Source: Branchiostoma belcheri
Lineage: Eukaryota; Chordata; Leptocardii; Amphioxiformes; Branchiostomatidae
Assembly: GCF_001625305.1 (NCBI RefSeq)
Contig: NW_017802558.1
Coordinates: forward strand, 223,462 to 287,461
Reading direction: 5' to 3'
Length of the DNA: 64,000 bases
Made by a program: the position numbers and the translations under genes. The notes below the pieces were generated by a model, which did no database searches, had not been told where the DNA came from, and saw only the letters and a list, made by a program, of their open reading frames with translations. Positions 37,312-49,317 of the stretch are shown in pieces; position 1 is the stretch's first letter; every line of letters starts with the position of its first letter.

Positions 37312-37695
37312 GTTAGGCCACACTGATTTAATTTTATGGATGACATCTGAGCGCGCATTGATTTTTGGCTGTCCTCCTTTGAGGCTCTGGCCTGGGTGCT
37401 ATCCTTCATGGTCCATAGTAGCCAGCGACAGTAGGGAGCTGGCGGTAACTATGGAGGATGGCACCCAGGCTGCCGAGGCTCAAACGGAACTCAAGAACTC
37501 AGTACAGTGCTGACGCGAAAGGCCAGCATGTGCTGGCTTGTCGTAAAAGTTGCTATGTACTACCACAAATTCACAATTTTTTCAACTTTGTATTCCTGTG
37601 GTTTAGCAGCATTTTTTTATTCACCTGCGAGCACTAGTTTGGGTCGTCACTCGTCAGAGGATGTCATCCATAAATTAAGTCAGTGTGGCATTAAA
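37312..37695. repeat. Family C element with long inverted ends
   Basis: The left end (ttaggccacactgatttaat...atggatgacatc) is mirrored at the right end (gatgtcatccat...ttaagtcagtgtggcattaa), an inverted repeat of about 36 bp with few mismatches. The core 12 bp are perfect. The interior contains an inner palindrome around ctgggtgctatcc / ggatggcacccag. A second copy is at 55827-56236, and a fragment with agaggatgtcatccat lies near 5598. Confidence 0.8.
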
Positions 37696-39544
37696 AAAAC
37701 ATGAGTCTGGCTATATGCCACATGATTGTACCTCAATCATTCATTTCATGAACATATTCATTTTTCTGGTTTTGTTGTTGTAAGAATCATACAATGTATT
37801 TTGATACTGATGTCACTGGTGGTGGTTTGACTTTCAATGCACAATATAGTTGTAAGGTACTAGTAATTTGTTTCGAGATATGCTACAGATACATTGTGTG
37901 ATCTGCAAGACTTAGTGTTACTAGAAGCGAGTTCTCTGTCAAATCTAATCTCAACTTATCTACTGGTAATTTAAGTCAAATGGATGTTGCACGTCCTTGG
38001 GAAAATGTCTGAGTATACAATAACAGAATGCTAAGAGTAGACGCATAGGACTACCGGTAGTACATGTAATTAATTTATAATGAAGACTGAAGTGACTCAA
38101 GAATGGACTGTTACAAAAACACTTTAAATTTAAGATGTCTATAACAATAGCAACAAGGTTCAAAACATTCTGTTCTGGGTAATTTGTGCCTCCCACTTTT
38201 TGATACAAATAATCCACCACCAGAGGAATTGATCATGATAAGAATTAGGATTGTTGTTTACCTAACGTTACATGTCAGGCAATGCATGATCCTTTTTTTG
38301 TATACCTAGTATACCTAGTATCTGTTTTGCATCTTTGTATGTGACATGATATTACCAGTGTATGTGTGTGATAATTATGACATACTACATTGTGTCTGTG
38401 ATGAAATTTGCCTTAGGTATATGACACTTTATGTAATGTATGTTCATGGGAGTAGATATAACACATAACCACGTTATACATAGTACGAAAGAACAGAAAC
38501 TAACAAACTTTGTACGACATGTAAGAAGATAGACATTGAAGTGACTTAGCTCTTTTGCAATGATGTTGCAATGGTATAAAAATGAGGCCTTTTTCAATCA
38601 TTACAGCTTTGCACACAGTGCTTCAGTGCAACAGACCTTTTTGCAGACTGAAAAAAATGTAGAATTTGGCCAAGATATAAGGAGTAATTTATCTTAGAAC
38701 TTGGAACATATGTTGCAAATGGTAACTTAATAGCTGGCTAACTCCCCAGGCAAATCATTTAACATATTTGACCAATTTCTACTATTTTTCAGTAAGCCAC
38801 TGAGTCTGGTATGGACTATAAAAATGGACTTTTTCAGAGATTTGAGGTGAAAACCTGGAAGATTACTATTGTAGTAAGAAAACAAGGTAAACATGTCATT
38901 GAGTGTTTCTTTGGGCCTATACATGTAGGTACACAAATTTTAACTTCACTTGTAAATGAGATTATTATGATTTGGAGCCTTTAACTCAAGATTATTTAAT
39001 ATTTAGTTGTTACCCTGTACCTGTGTTGTAACTTTGTGCCAAGCATTGTTATAATATTATTGTCACGGTTGATTTTGATTTTCACTGATCATGACTCTAC
39101 TGAAGACATGATCAAATGAGTTTTTGTACGCACAATTAATTTGTGTTTGGCGCTGCCTTCTCGTATGCACACAGATGAGCAATAATGCTGTGATGTGATA
39201 TAATGTTGCACGTGTTGCATATTATTTATGAGCATCGTATGGCCCCCACAGGCACTATGGAAGCATTCTTCCACACAGAGCAAAATGTATGTCCCAAGGC
39301 TATCAGTATAGCTGCAGGGTAGAGTGTGGGAGAAAGTATGGAAGAGATTTGGCAAGAAACGTATGTATGGCAACCATTTGAAAATGTGACTAATGGTAAT
39401 GGTAATAATAAACAGTAGTGAACATGGGAATACCTGCTTGAGAAATTTCTTTACGTGCATTTCTGTCTCTTGTATCCTTTAATTCATGGTTAACAGTTTG
39501 TTGAACTTGAGTATCAAGAATGCCATTTTAAAACATACAAGATC

Positions 39545-39780
39545 TAGCTGACAAAGAATGGACAGTGAGAAGTGGCATACATGTAGAAAGATCATCACAC
39601 TGGATGTGGAAGGCCAAAACCCACAAGGGTATACAAGGAAGAGATGGATGGACAACATAACTTAAGGGAGGACTTACCACCTTAACATACATAACGTGAA
39701 CCCACAGGACAGAGGCAAATGGCAGGCTGCCATCAAGCCTCAGACACTAAACCGGATAGTGAGAGAGTGAGAACATAGCA
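39545..39780 (+). pseudogene. LINE C-terminal fragment
   Basis: Broken frames read TLDVEG, RKRWMDNI, REDLTTLNIHNVNPQDRGKW and QAAIKP. This is the C-terminal tail pattern of L2/CR1-like LINEs. The same text from gtgaacccacaggacagagg onward begins the upstream duplicated block at 49580. Confidence 0.65.
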
Positions 39781-40009
39781 ATATACAATGTATATTTCAA
39801 CAACTTTTTTATTTGGTTCATACTTATAGTTATAGTTAAGGTACCAAGGTACTTATAGTTACAGCATGGTGAACTGAAACACACTGCAGTAGTTTGTTTC
39901 TTCAGTTTAAGGCTTCAGCTCAGATTGGGGGTTGTGGATAGACTGGTGTGCTTCCATTTAAAGAGAGACATTGACTCAATGAACAAATGAAGTTCTAGCC
40001 AACACCCAT

Positions 40010-40288
40010 TTTTGTGTCAGTTGCAGATCTGGAATTTTGTGGCATATGGTGGAAAAATTTCTAAACCAAGCCATCAACCTTGGCGGGCAAAATTGACAAG
40101 CAATGTCAACCCCATGATTCGCCTCTAATATTGTGATATTGTTGGAAATTGAATTTTTGTTAAAGCTTGAAAATCTAAAATTTACCCCTGGACCCCCCCC
40201 CCCTCCCAGATTGCGAGGACTCTCCCCCCAAGTCTGATCATGAACCTGGGCTGACAGAAAAAAATTCGAGTTGGCTAGAGCCCTGTTT
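40010..40288. repeat. Family G repeat copy (inside duplication)
   Basis: Near-identical to 49893-50165 because of the segmental duplication, and a diverged relative of 33885-34206. Confidence 0.75.
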
Positions 40289-40486
40289 TGACCACAACGA
40301 ACACTGCAGTCTTTCTCTTTGAGTGCTGACAAATTTTCTAGGTTAGATGGCAAGTACTCCATATCTGCCACATATAACATACCCTGCTGGGCCAAGCATG
40401 TGCTCCAGTTGGTGTGGAGCCAACAGTTCTAAAAGCTGATGACAGAGAATTTCAGCAGGACCCCGGATGTCGGGACACGGCAGGCT

Positions 40487-43400
40487 TTAGGTCAGTCTTA
40501 TGATGGGGAAAGTGTTGTGTTCTGTGAAGTCCCACTCAGGGGGTGACTGCAACAGTGGACAAGTAAAGCCATGAGTTCAACTTGATACTACTATTTCATA
40601 CGACAGTTAATATGATACAAGACGAAAAAATCTACCGGTAGTCTTTTTTTCTTCTTCTTACCATATTCTTATAATATAGCCACTTTGAGTTACTAGTATC
40701 TTACCTTAATTTCCCAGCAAATTGAATTGGTCAAATAACACACAACACAACTGGAAACATACCTTGGACTCTCTTTTGTGACCTCCCAGCAGTAGCTTGA
40801 CGACTACAAAGTTGGTCTTGGCGATCTTACAGAGCGTCTGCACCTCCTTGGTTTGGTTGGGGAAACTCTCGTAGATGTTCTTGGCTTGCTGGAAACATTT
40901 ACAGGCCTGGACGTAGAAGTCTGCAGGCTGTAGTGGAGGGGAGAACTTCTCCAGAGCTACCATGTCCTGGTGAAATAAAGAAGATTGTTGTGACAGATAT
41001 AACTCAATGGAAAACCAGTCTATGAAATCCTGTTAAGCCCTCAATGTATCATACTGAGTACGGGGGGTACAGTTAAAGACATCCAATGCAATTTCAGAGC
41101 TGCAAAACAAAAAATATTCTGGATGATCAAAATCTGTCTGATATTGACTCATTTGGCATTTCTTAGCACATTTTCTTAGCCCATTTTATACTTAAACCAT
41201 TTGAAATTGCCCAAAACAAGCTAAGTGAGGAATCCCTTTATTTTTAGGTGCCACCCCTAAATAAAACCAGCCTACAATACAAAACAAGCAACCGTTTTCC
41301 ATCAGCGACATCACATTTTTGCCTCAAAGATATCACTATATAAAATATGGAACAGGATCGATTCAACTTGCTACATTAAAAGAATAACAAGAAAATTGAC
41401 TTTGAAAATCCAGTTTGGCATCCCTGAAATTGAATTAGATGCCTTTAACATTTTGTACATCTATATTGTAATCTGCACCTACATGTACATTGTAATTCTG
41501 TTTTGTCTGCATTGTCATAACATCACTTGAAGCCTGCAGGAGAAGTTACGAATCTGTTGACTTGCCTGGAACTGTGAATATGGCACCAGTGGGGGGGTGA
41601 CGATGCTGGCGAAGGGCGCGAAGCGATGCTCGTAGCGAACCTGCTCGTTATCGAACTCAAACACCGGCTTCTTCAACCGCTCATCAAGGTAGAAACCCTG
41701 TATGGCCTGGTGAGAACAACATACCAACATTGATATCATGGTATTAAACCAGCATAACTTTTAAAGACATTTCCCTTACAAAATGGGAAACAATGGATAA
41801 ACTAGAAAGGTAACATTTGCAAAGCAAATGCATTATGATCTAGAAACTACTGCTCTGCACATTCTTATTCAAACACATTTCATATTCATATCTATCTATC
41901 TCCAAATCTGTCTTGCCATAAAAATGTAACCCGACACCACAACGTGTCTGCCACAGCAGCAGTTACCATGGTGACAGACCTCTGAGCGAAAACAACATGT
42001 TTTCCTTCTGCAATGGTAGACATAAAAACACTTTTTAATATCCTTCAATCAAAATTCTAATTTATCCATTTTGCAGAATCTTTTGTATATTACAAATTAA
42101 GATGACTGAATGTATAAGAAACAGAAAGTAATAGCCTACATGAATCTGTTCCTACCTTGTAATATCCTCCACATAAGCTCTGTTCAGCTTGGCCAAGTAC
42201 AATTTCCTTGCTTGGTGGTCGGCCTGGAGGGACACAAAGTTTTCTCAACAAGGTCACTACCAGTAACACCAGAAATTAAACTAGAAACATGACATAACAC
42301 CTAGGCACACATGCTTTCATACAAATTAACTTGAATTGTGTCTTGCATATTGACACACATTCGAAAACAGTCATAGTGCTGATCTCTATTGGAACATCAG
42401 ATTTTGTACACACTTTTCACAAACATGGTAGATACATCAGGTAACATGGTATTTCCAGACACACAGATGACTGTGCTTTAGGCCTAGCAGGCACAACAAT
42501 TTCAGGGCTTGAAATTCTTTTTGTTGGTTACATGCAAAATTGCATGTGGGCAAAAATTCTTCATGTTATTAGCAAAATCTACATACAAAATTGAATTTCG
42601 TCAGTACATGTAGTAAACACTAAAGCTCTCCAACATTACATTTGTAGTATATACCTGTATAACAACAATATACAAATTTTTCACACAGAAAAGAGATAAT
42701 AAATAGATTTTAAAATTTCTTTCTTTCACAGTTTGAAGGGAAGTCCGTCTGATTTTTCAACATACAAAATTGCATGTGCAGGATAAGCAAATTGCAAGTT
42801 GCATGTGGGTATTTGAGCCCTGAACTTGATAAAAACATCTTCATACAGACTAGGATAGTATACTTTCCCTATGCAGCTCACCTTTCTTTTTCTTCTTGCT
42901 CTTCTTCTTGCTGCCTCCCTTCTGCTGTTCCATGTATGCGTCGTGTTCCTGGTACATGGCCTCTGCACGAGACAGGGTGGACAGCAGCCAGCCATACAGA
43001 AACTCATACAGATACCTGACACAAACACATACTGTAAGTCACTTTATGTTCACAGTAACGTAAACGTACAGTGAAAATATCAGGAGTCATAGTATTTCAA
43101 GTGAACAGGGACCACATACAAATTGGCAAGAACTGCTCTTTGATACAGCACTTACATTTTGGAGAAACTTTGCACAAATCAATTTCTGAATTTTTTAAAA
43201 TCAAGCTTGCATCTTAAATTTTTGTTTATAGTTCAGTTTAAGCAGCATGTTTTTTTTCTGTATTATTTCTACCATACTGCACAATGTTTATCTTCTCCAG
43301 TGTTTGTAACATTGCATAATTATTAATGTTCTTGGAAAATTGTCTGGATGATACAAATTACTATGAGGCGGCCAACCTGGAAAGCAGACTAATTGAACAC

Positions 43401-44156
43401 ATGATGCCTGACGGTTAAAAAAAAAAGCAACATTACAAACCAAGAAGGAAATGTTGGAGTCAGGAGGCAATGTTGGTGTTTAGTTTTAAAGGCATCCAGT
43501 GCATTTTTTAGGGCTACTTCAAAGCCAATATTCTAGTCATATACTGAGCTGAAACCACACTATCCCAATGTATATTGACCCTCATGGAGCAAAAATTCCC
43601 AAAATTCTGATGAAAACGGTTACTGGAAGGGCCCTGGGCTGACTTAAATAAATGGTAAAATAAAACAGAAAATAAAGGTCTCATCTTGGGGCTTGTTTCT
43701 GCAGTTTTAAATGGCAAAAGTATGAAATGCTGATTTAAATGTGCTAATGTGAAACAATACGGTATGTGTCAATATCACAAAGATTCCCTTAATCAGAATA
43801 TTTCTGTATATATATAGTTTTGCCACCCTGAAATCGCATTGGATGCTCTTAAAGAAAAATTTCAAGTAAACCACATTGACAATGCCAAGAGCTGTGCTAG
43901 TTGATACAAAACATGTACTTTAGAGAAATTAGAATGACACTGCATATGTGGTACATGAAAAGGATAAACGCACTTACCAGAAGACGTACTGATACTCATG
44001 TGTGCTGTACAGCTCCAGCTCCAGACCAGACAGTAGGTACTGGATCATGATGCGGAGGATGTGGTACAGGACCCAGGTGCCAAAACAGGCCAGGTGCTGG
44101 CGCTGGGGGTCCACCTTGATCATCATGGAGTGCAGGGCTGCGTCAACCTTGTCTGC
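40487..44156 (-). CDS. NAA35: Second set of the last six NAA35 exons
   Basis: Minus-strand exons 44156-43978, 43015-42882, 42223-42156, 41706-41566, 40966-40763 and 40546-40487 (TAA) have the same lengths (179, 134, 68, 141, 204, 60), phases and splice sites as the six terminal exons of NAA35 at 54262-50361. I count nine base differences in 786 coding bases, and all are silent. No promoter or upstream exons belong to this set. It could serve only as an alternative 3' end reached by splicing from exon 54961-55059 over 10.8 kb, or be an unexpressed duplicate, or be the other allele misplaced by the assembler. The 41706-41566 exon has the same GC donor as its twin. Coding intactness argues against an old pseudogene. 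Confidence 0.75.
41076..41455. repeat. Family B element copy (inside duplication)
   Basis: Ends gacatccaatgcaatttc / gaaattgaattagatgcctt. The interior is as in 18560-18920. Its twin is at 50945-51330. Confidence 0.75.
43488..43858. repeat. Family B-related element with different interior
   Basis: Has the same type of ends (ggcatccagtgca / tgcattggatgc) as family B but a distinct middle (ccaatattctagtcatatac, ggtctcatcttggggcttgt). Its twin is at 53588-53962. It was probably mobilised by the same transposase, by inference. Confidence 0.6.
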
Positions 44157-44473
44157 CTGTGGAAGGAAGGAAACAAGTGCTTCTGCAAAAGCTGACCATT
44201 TTCGCCGCTTACAGGCTTACAGTTTTTACGAACATTTTCCCCATCCTAGCATTTCAATTTACCTAAGTTATATAAATGGTTCTAGTTCTCATCAACATCG
44301 TATATAATGAGAGAACATGCACTTCTATATTTCAACTCTTTAAGTTTAAAACATTACAAAAATCAAGTATATAACAGTTTATAACCTGTTTTCTCTCTTT
44401 TAAGAGTCTTTTTAACAGAATAAAAAAATAGAGACACAAAAGTACATTTTAACTTAAATTATAAGTAACGTTA

Positions 44474-44493
44474 ATATATATATATATATATAT
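44474..44493. repeat. (TA)n microsatellite at LINE 3' end
   Basis: Ten TA units at the 3' side of the minus-strand LINE frame, as often seen at LINE tails. Confidence 0.85.
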
Positions 44494-44496
44494 AAT

Positions 44497-46710
44497 TTAT
44501 TCTAAATCTCTTCTATGGCTTTGTCCCCAACATCTAAGTTTACAAACCTCGTGACATTNNNNNNNNNNNNNNNNNNNNGGGATGAAGAACCAAGCAAAGT
44601 AGATTTCCGATTTTGGGGGGATTGCAGTACATAGCTGCAGATACTGCATGTGGCTACAAACATTATCATATTTAATACAAAATTCATCATATGACATGAG
44701 GGAACCATCTAAATTTAAAACATCATTTACAAACAGAATTCTTCTATTTAGAAAAGCATTTGAAAAGAAAGGTTTTCCACCAATAAGGATATAAGAATTC
44801 ATACATAAAAGCTGTTGTCTAATCTCAGCTGGAGTTGTGGGGGCCTTATGTTGATATTTATACCAAGCATATACAATATCATATAAGAAAGAATTTAGTT
44901 TCAGGTACTGTAAGCTATCCAACTGGAGAAAAGGAAATAATGTATATCCAACAGAAAGATATGTACTTAAAGACCAGGAGGTAAACCAATCAGGATTAAA
45001 ATATAATTTTGGCATCCACGAAGCTTTGATGGAGAGGGAGAAGGCATATAAGTTAATTAAATTCAAACCACCATTTTCAATTGAGTTGTAAATTGTTTTC
45101 CTACTGACCCTTTCTGGACCCCCATTCCAAATAAAGGAAAATATTTTTCTCTCATATATTTTAAAAAAGGATTTACTTGGGGATGGGAGCACCTGGAAAA
45201 GATTAGTAAACTGGGAAACAATCAAACAATTTATGACAGTAATTTTTCCAAACAAAGATAAACTTTTGCTTTTCCAGGGGAATAATAATCTATCTAATTT
45301 TGCTAAACGGGGTTGAAAGTTGCAGTTAATAATGGACCCCAAATCCCTAGGTATATGTATGCCTAAAAGGTCTACCTCCCCATCTACCCATTGAATAGGT
45401 AGATGGGAAGGTAGTTTAAAATTCGTGTTTTTTAAAGAACCAATTTTAAGTATCTTACACTTGTCAAAATTTAAAGATAAACCCGAAAGATGGGAAAAAC
45501 TTTGTAAATCATCAATAAGGGCATTAAAGGATGCTAATTTGGGAGCAAAGGGGAAATTACTATCATCAGCATATTGAGAAATTTTACAGTGCCTTCCATG
45601 AAAAGATAAACCAGTCAACTTTTGATTGCTGCGTATCTTAATGGCCAACAGTTCTACAACAATAATAAATAAATAGGGGCTCAGAGGACAACCTTGTCTA
45701 ACACCACGATATAAAGTAAAAGGATTTGATAAATAGCCATTGTTTGACACAACGCTCGTAATATTAGAGTACAAAGTTTTAACCCAAGCTATAAACTTGG
45801 GGCCAAAGTTGAAAAATTCTAATGCTTTTACCATGAAATCCCACCTCACTGAATCAAATGCTTTCTGATAGTCAGCAATAAAAACTAGACCTGGTTTATC
45901 TTCATTTTCATAATGATCAATTAAATCTAATATACGTCTAATATTATCTCCAATAAATCTTCCTTTAATAAATCCTGTTTGATCATTATGAATAATGTCA
46001 GAGATAACAGATTTTACACGCAAAGCCAAACATTTAGAAATAATTCTTGTATCGCAACATAATAATGTGAGGGGCCTCCAATTATTCAAAAGTGTAGGAT
46101 CTTTGTATTCCCCGTTGCTCCCTTGTTTTAGTAATAAAGAAATTATTCCTTGTCTTTGTGTATCTGATAAGTAGCCTTGTGACAAGGAGTAATTAAAACA
46201 ATCTAGCATTGGGGTTTTAAAAACAGAAAAGAAATGTTTATAGACTTCCACCGGAATTCCATCAATTCCAGGTGTTTTGCCATTTGAAAAGGAATTTATA
46301 GCAATGAGTAATTCTTCTTCAGTAATTAGGTCCTCACACGCTTCCAGCTGATCATTAGATAAACGCTTTTCATATTCATCAGGGAAAAAATGCTCAGAAT
46401 TTTTAGGGGTCAGGGGTATTGGAGGTTCTTCAAAAGAATAAAGGGTAGAATAGAAATCAACTTGTTTTTCTAAAATTTCCTGAGGATCAGAGGTAAAAGT
46501 TTCATCCGATATCTTTAATTTTTGAATGTTTTTCCGGGTATAATTTCTATGAACCATGTTTAAAAAGTATTTAGAACTCCTTTCCCCAAATTCCATCCAT
46601 CGAGCTTTAGATCCAACCAAGATTCCTTGTAAACGGTGATTATACAATAACTCTAGTTGTTTTTGTTTGTTGTCCAAATCGTCGAGCATGGAATCTGGGG
46701 GAGACTGCAT
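44497..46710 (-). CDS. LINE ORF2 reverse transcriptase part
   Basis: Copies element RNA into DNA at the insertion site. The open frame of 737 codons contains the RT blocks SNGKTPGIDGIPVEVYKHF, NWRPLTLLCCDTRIISK, DQTGFIKGR, ADYQKAFDSVRWDF, RGVRQGCPLSPYLF and the active-site YADD (QYADDSNF). Spacing and wording (PGIDGIP...YKHF, NWRPLTLL, TGFIKGR) are those of the L1/Tx1 clade. A 20-N gap at 44559-44578 falls near the C-terminus and gives a run of unknown residues, so the last ~25 codons are uncertain. The N-terminal start is not a true start, because the frame continues from the endonuclease region in another frame. Confidence 0.88.
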   Translation of the reverse strand: MQSPPDSMLDDLDNKQKQLELLYNHRLQGILVGSKARWMEFGERSSKYFLNMVHRNYTRKNIQKLKISDETFTSDPQEILEKQVDFYSTLYSFEEPPIPLTPKNSEHFFPDEYEKRLSNDQLEACEDLITEEELLIAINSFSNGKTPGIDGIPVEVYKHFFSVFKTPMLDCFNYSLSQGYLSDTQRQGIISLLLKQGSNGEYKDPTLLNNWRPLTLLCCDTRIISKCLALRVKSVISDIIHNDQTGFIKGRFIGDNIRRILDLIDHYENEDKPGLVFIADYQKAFDSVRWDFMVKALEFFNFGPKFIAWVKTLYSNITSVVSNNGYLSNPFTLYRGVRQGCPLSPYLFIIVVELLAIKIRSNQKLTGLSFHGRHCKISQYADDSNFPFAPKLASFNALIDDLQSFSHLSGLSLNFDKCKILKIGSLKNTNFKLPSHLPIQWVDGEVDLLGIHIPRDLGSIINCNFQPRLAKLDRLLFPWKSKSLSLFGKITVINCLIVSQFTNLFQVLPSPSKSFFKIYERKIFSFIWNGGPERVSRKTIYNSIENGGLNLINLYAFSLSIKASWMPKLYFNPDWFTSWSLSTYLSVGYTLFPFLQLDSLQYLKLNSFLYDIVYAWYKYQHKAPTTPAEIRQQLLCMNSYILIGGKPFFSNAFLNRRILFVNDVLNLDGSLMSYDEFCIKYDNVCSHMQYLQLCTAIPPKSEIYFAWFFIXXXXXXXXCHEVCKLRCWGQSHRRDLE
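44559..44578. other. Assembly gap (20 N)
   Basis: Twenty undetermined bases inside the LINE, between the two NAA35 3' blocks. It marks a contig join and so bears on whether the duplication is real. Confidence 0.99.
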
Positions 46711-46748
46711 ATTATCAATTTGACTTTGTAAAATTTTAATATCATCAG

Positions 46749-47696
46749 TTAATTCTCTTTCTCTGAAAAGATATTGTTTTTCTTATAACTCGAAAATTTT
46801 ATACAATGTCCCCGGAAAAAACATTTAGCCGCTTCCCATACAATATGGGGATTCGCTGTACCAATATTATTTGAAAAAAATTCTTTCATAACCTCCAAGG
46901 TTTCTTTACAAAATATTTTGTCCTCTAATAAAGAAGTATTAAATTTCCAATATCCCTTTCCCCTTGGAAATTCTGCAGTAATAAAAGATAGTACAATCAA
47001 ATTATGATCTGATTTAAATTTTTCTGCAATTATACATTTATTCACTCTATTTATTAAAGAAAAGCTAATTAAGAAATAATCAATCCTACTTGCTTGTCTT
47101 CTTCTTCTCCAGGTGTATCTAATTACATTAGGATTTTTAAAACGCCATATATCATGGAGATCAAATTTACATTTCAGTTCAGAAATACATTCTAATGCTT
47201 TAGTATGGTAAGCACGATTTGTAGAGTGTCTATCTAATAAAGGGTTCTGTACTGTATTAAAGTCACCTGTAATAATCATATTTTCATTACTCTCTTCAAA
47301 ATTCTCTAGTTCTACAGACAAATTTGTAAAAAAAATCAGGGGAATCATCATTTGGAGCATACAAATTTACCAAACAAAATCTATAGTTATCAACAGTCAA
47401 ATCAATAATAACCCATCTCCCATCACTATCTGTCTTAACTTGATGGATATCAGGGTTAATATCATTTTTAAACAAAATGGCTGTACCTCTTTGATTGGAA
47501 GTGCCATGTGAGAATACCATGGATCCCCCCATTCATTTTGCCATCTGGTCTCAACAGGTAGGGTAGAGTGGGTCTCTTGAAGACAAATAATATTATATGG
47601 TTTATCTCTAAGCCAAGTAAAAACTTCCCTGCGTTTAATCAAGTTACCAAGACCATTACAATTAAAACTGGAAATTTGAAGCTGTACCTGTGTCAT
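46749..47696 (-). pseudogene. LINE ORF2 endonuclease region, frameshifted
   Basis: APE-type endonuclease motifs are spread over three overlapping frames. SSFNCNGLGNLIKRREVF and IICLQETHS are in 47696-47397. RWVIIDLTVDNYRFCLVNLY is in 47532-47296. MIITGDFNTVQN and SDHNLIVLSF are in 47360-46749. QETH, GDFN and SDH are the catalytic blocks, all still visible. At least two frameshifts here and one more before the RT frame make it non-functional as written. Confidence 0.82.
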
Positions 47697-48011
47697 GGCC
47701 TCTGGGATGTGTCTGGTAAGGTTGGAAATCTGCAGAAGTCATCTGGGTAAGGTGGGGATGATGGAATCATAATATCTCTTTGACTAATGAAAACAAAACA
47801 AACTGAACAGAAGTAATCAGTATAACTCAAAAGGAAAATAACACATGTATCGGGATGGTTCACTACATAAACTAAATACAACATCACTAGGTTCTCAGAA
47901 CCAAAACAAAAACATAAAGGCCGCGTCATTCATGTAGGGCACTGTGTGGCTCCTCTGAACTGTATCATTCATTTACAGAATTCCGCCAGAAGGAAAATAT
48001 AACAGAAACAT

Positions 48012-48580
48012 AATATAACAAAATATCATAACAATAAAGCAAGCTTGAAGGACTTGTTGATCATTTCCCTTTTCAGCACACGCAGCACAATAAATTATAC
48101 AACAACCAAAATCAAATTATAAAGGAAAACAGAATACAAATCATGTGCTGAAAGGGCTTCCCCTTAATCATAATTCAGGGGTGAATATCTGTTCAAACAA
48201 AAAGTAACAGAAACATAATAGGAATCAGAATTCAAAATTATACCAAATGATAAACAGAGTAAAAAAAAGAACTTCTCATCAATATATGCCTACCATTGTA
48301 GACATAACAAAATATCATAATAGTAAAGCAAGCTTGAAGAACTTGTTGCTCATTTCCCTTACCAGCACAGTAAATTATACAACAACCAAATCAAATTATA
48401 AAGGTAACAGAAAACAAAATCATGTGCTGAAAGGGCTTCCCCTTAATCATAGTTCAGGGGTGACTATCTGTTCAAACAAAAAGTAACAGAAACATAATAG
48501 GAATCAAAATCATACCAAATGATAAATAAACAGAATGAAAAATAAACTTCTCATCAGTATATGCCTACCATTATAGAGTG
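48012..48580. repeat. Tandem duplication, two units of about 280 bp, in the LINE linker
   Basis: Unit 1 (about 48012-48302) and unit 2 (about 48303-48580) share agcaagcttgaagaacttgt, catgtgctgaaagggcttcc, aaaaagtaacagaaacataa and atatgcctaccatt. They differ by small indels. Confidence 0.85.
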
Positions 48581-48858
48581 CCAGTAACATCTTTAACAAT
48601 AAATACAGAAAATATTTGTGTTTCAGTCATTTAATATCCATCGTATCAATCAAATATACATGTCACATGCCACAATAACTCCTGAGCTGTACACAGTGCA
48701 TCATTAAATCTGTTACTTCCGGGGACAGTATACATCTGTTCCTGCCAGGAACAATATGCCACACATTTTCTTACAGTATACTGCAAATTTCAAATATCAC
48801 TGGGTACAAAAATACATAATAGGATACATACATATATATAAATCTATACTGTTATTAT

Positions 48859-49317
48859 TCACGAAAATACAAGATCTACCGCGTCCACTGTTTTCAGAGT
48901 TTTCCCATTGACTACAAGGATTGCACTAGTGTCCTTTGGTGGTACTCTGATGAAGACTCTGGCCTCCTTGTTCTGTGACTTAGCCTTGTCAATCTCAGTG
49001 TCTCTGGCTGCCATCAGTTTGGCTCTTGCTTGCTGGAGTGGACGTGGCAAGTGTTCGTGTACCGCATACCCCTTCTTCTTGTCTGCGTGTAGCTTCTTCC
49101 ATGTGGCGAGGATCAGTTCCCTGTGTTGTAGACTCACCAGTCGCACCAGCATGGCAGGGTTGGGTTGACTCTCTGTAGGACGGGACAGCCGGTGTACTGC
49201 CACCAAGGGAGGAACCACGCTGATACCAAGATGGCGTGACAGGAAACTGAGGACAACTTGATCCGGGGACTCTTCTTTGTGATACGCTAGGCCGCGGATT
49301 ATAATATCTGTCTTCAT
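48859..49317 (-). CDS. LINE ORF1-like RNA-binding protein
   Basis: 152 codons. It begins MKTDIIIRGL, then LSFLSRHLGI, AVHRLSRP, MLVRLVSLQHRELILATWKK, YAVHEHLPRPLQQAR and ARVFIRVP. This is the RRM plus C-terminal domain pattern of L1 ORF1 proteins (chaperone that coats element RNA): IIIRG, HRL, VRF/VRL and a Leu-Pro-x-x-Leu-Q turn. It is shorter than typical ORF1p (about 300 aa or more), with no coiled coil before it, so the N-terminal part seems missing. It lies upstream of and on the same strand as the ORF2 remnants. Confidence 0.7.
   Translation of the reverse strand: MKTDIIIRGLAYHKEESPDQVVLSFLSRHLGISVVPPLVAVHRLSRPTESQPNPAMLVRLVSLQHRELILATWKKLHADKKKGYAVHEHLPRPLQQARAKLMAARDTEIDKAKSQNKEARVFIRVPPKDTSAILVVNGKTLKTVDAVDLVFS

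Larger units (their letters stand above)
36591..40486. other. Convergent spacer: desaturase 3' UTR and duplicated NAA35 3' flank
   Basis: An AATAAA at 37072-37077 is the first clear plus-strand signal after the desaturase stop. The rest holds a family C element (37312-37695), a LINE remnant (39545-39780), the left part of the downstream NAA35 duplication (from 39697) and family G (40010-40288). Bases 37700-39540 are AT-rich with no recognisable gene. Confidence 0.55.
39697..44173 (-). repeat. Downstream copy of a segmental duplication of the NAA35 3' region
   Basis: Matches 49580-54277 base by base over exons and introns, with indels: about 140 bp missing inside a family A element near 43050, and a roughly 70-bp stretch with a GAA tract missing near 41985. 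Similarity ends sharply at gtctgcctgtggaaggaagg plus two bases on the right, and at gtgaacccacaggacagagg on the left. Confidence 0.93.

Noticed and set aside
39976..40395. 139-codon minus-strand frame in the family G repeat
   Set aside because: The same frame recurs in the repeat twin at 49851-50084 and has no homology; it is repeat sequence beyond the NAA35 stop.
40487..44156. Classical decayed pseudogene for the second NAA35 3' set
   Set aside because: All exons are open with intact splice sites, and every coding difference is silent, so it is not a decayed copy.
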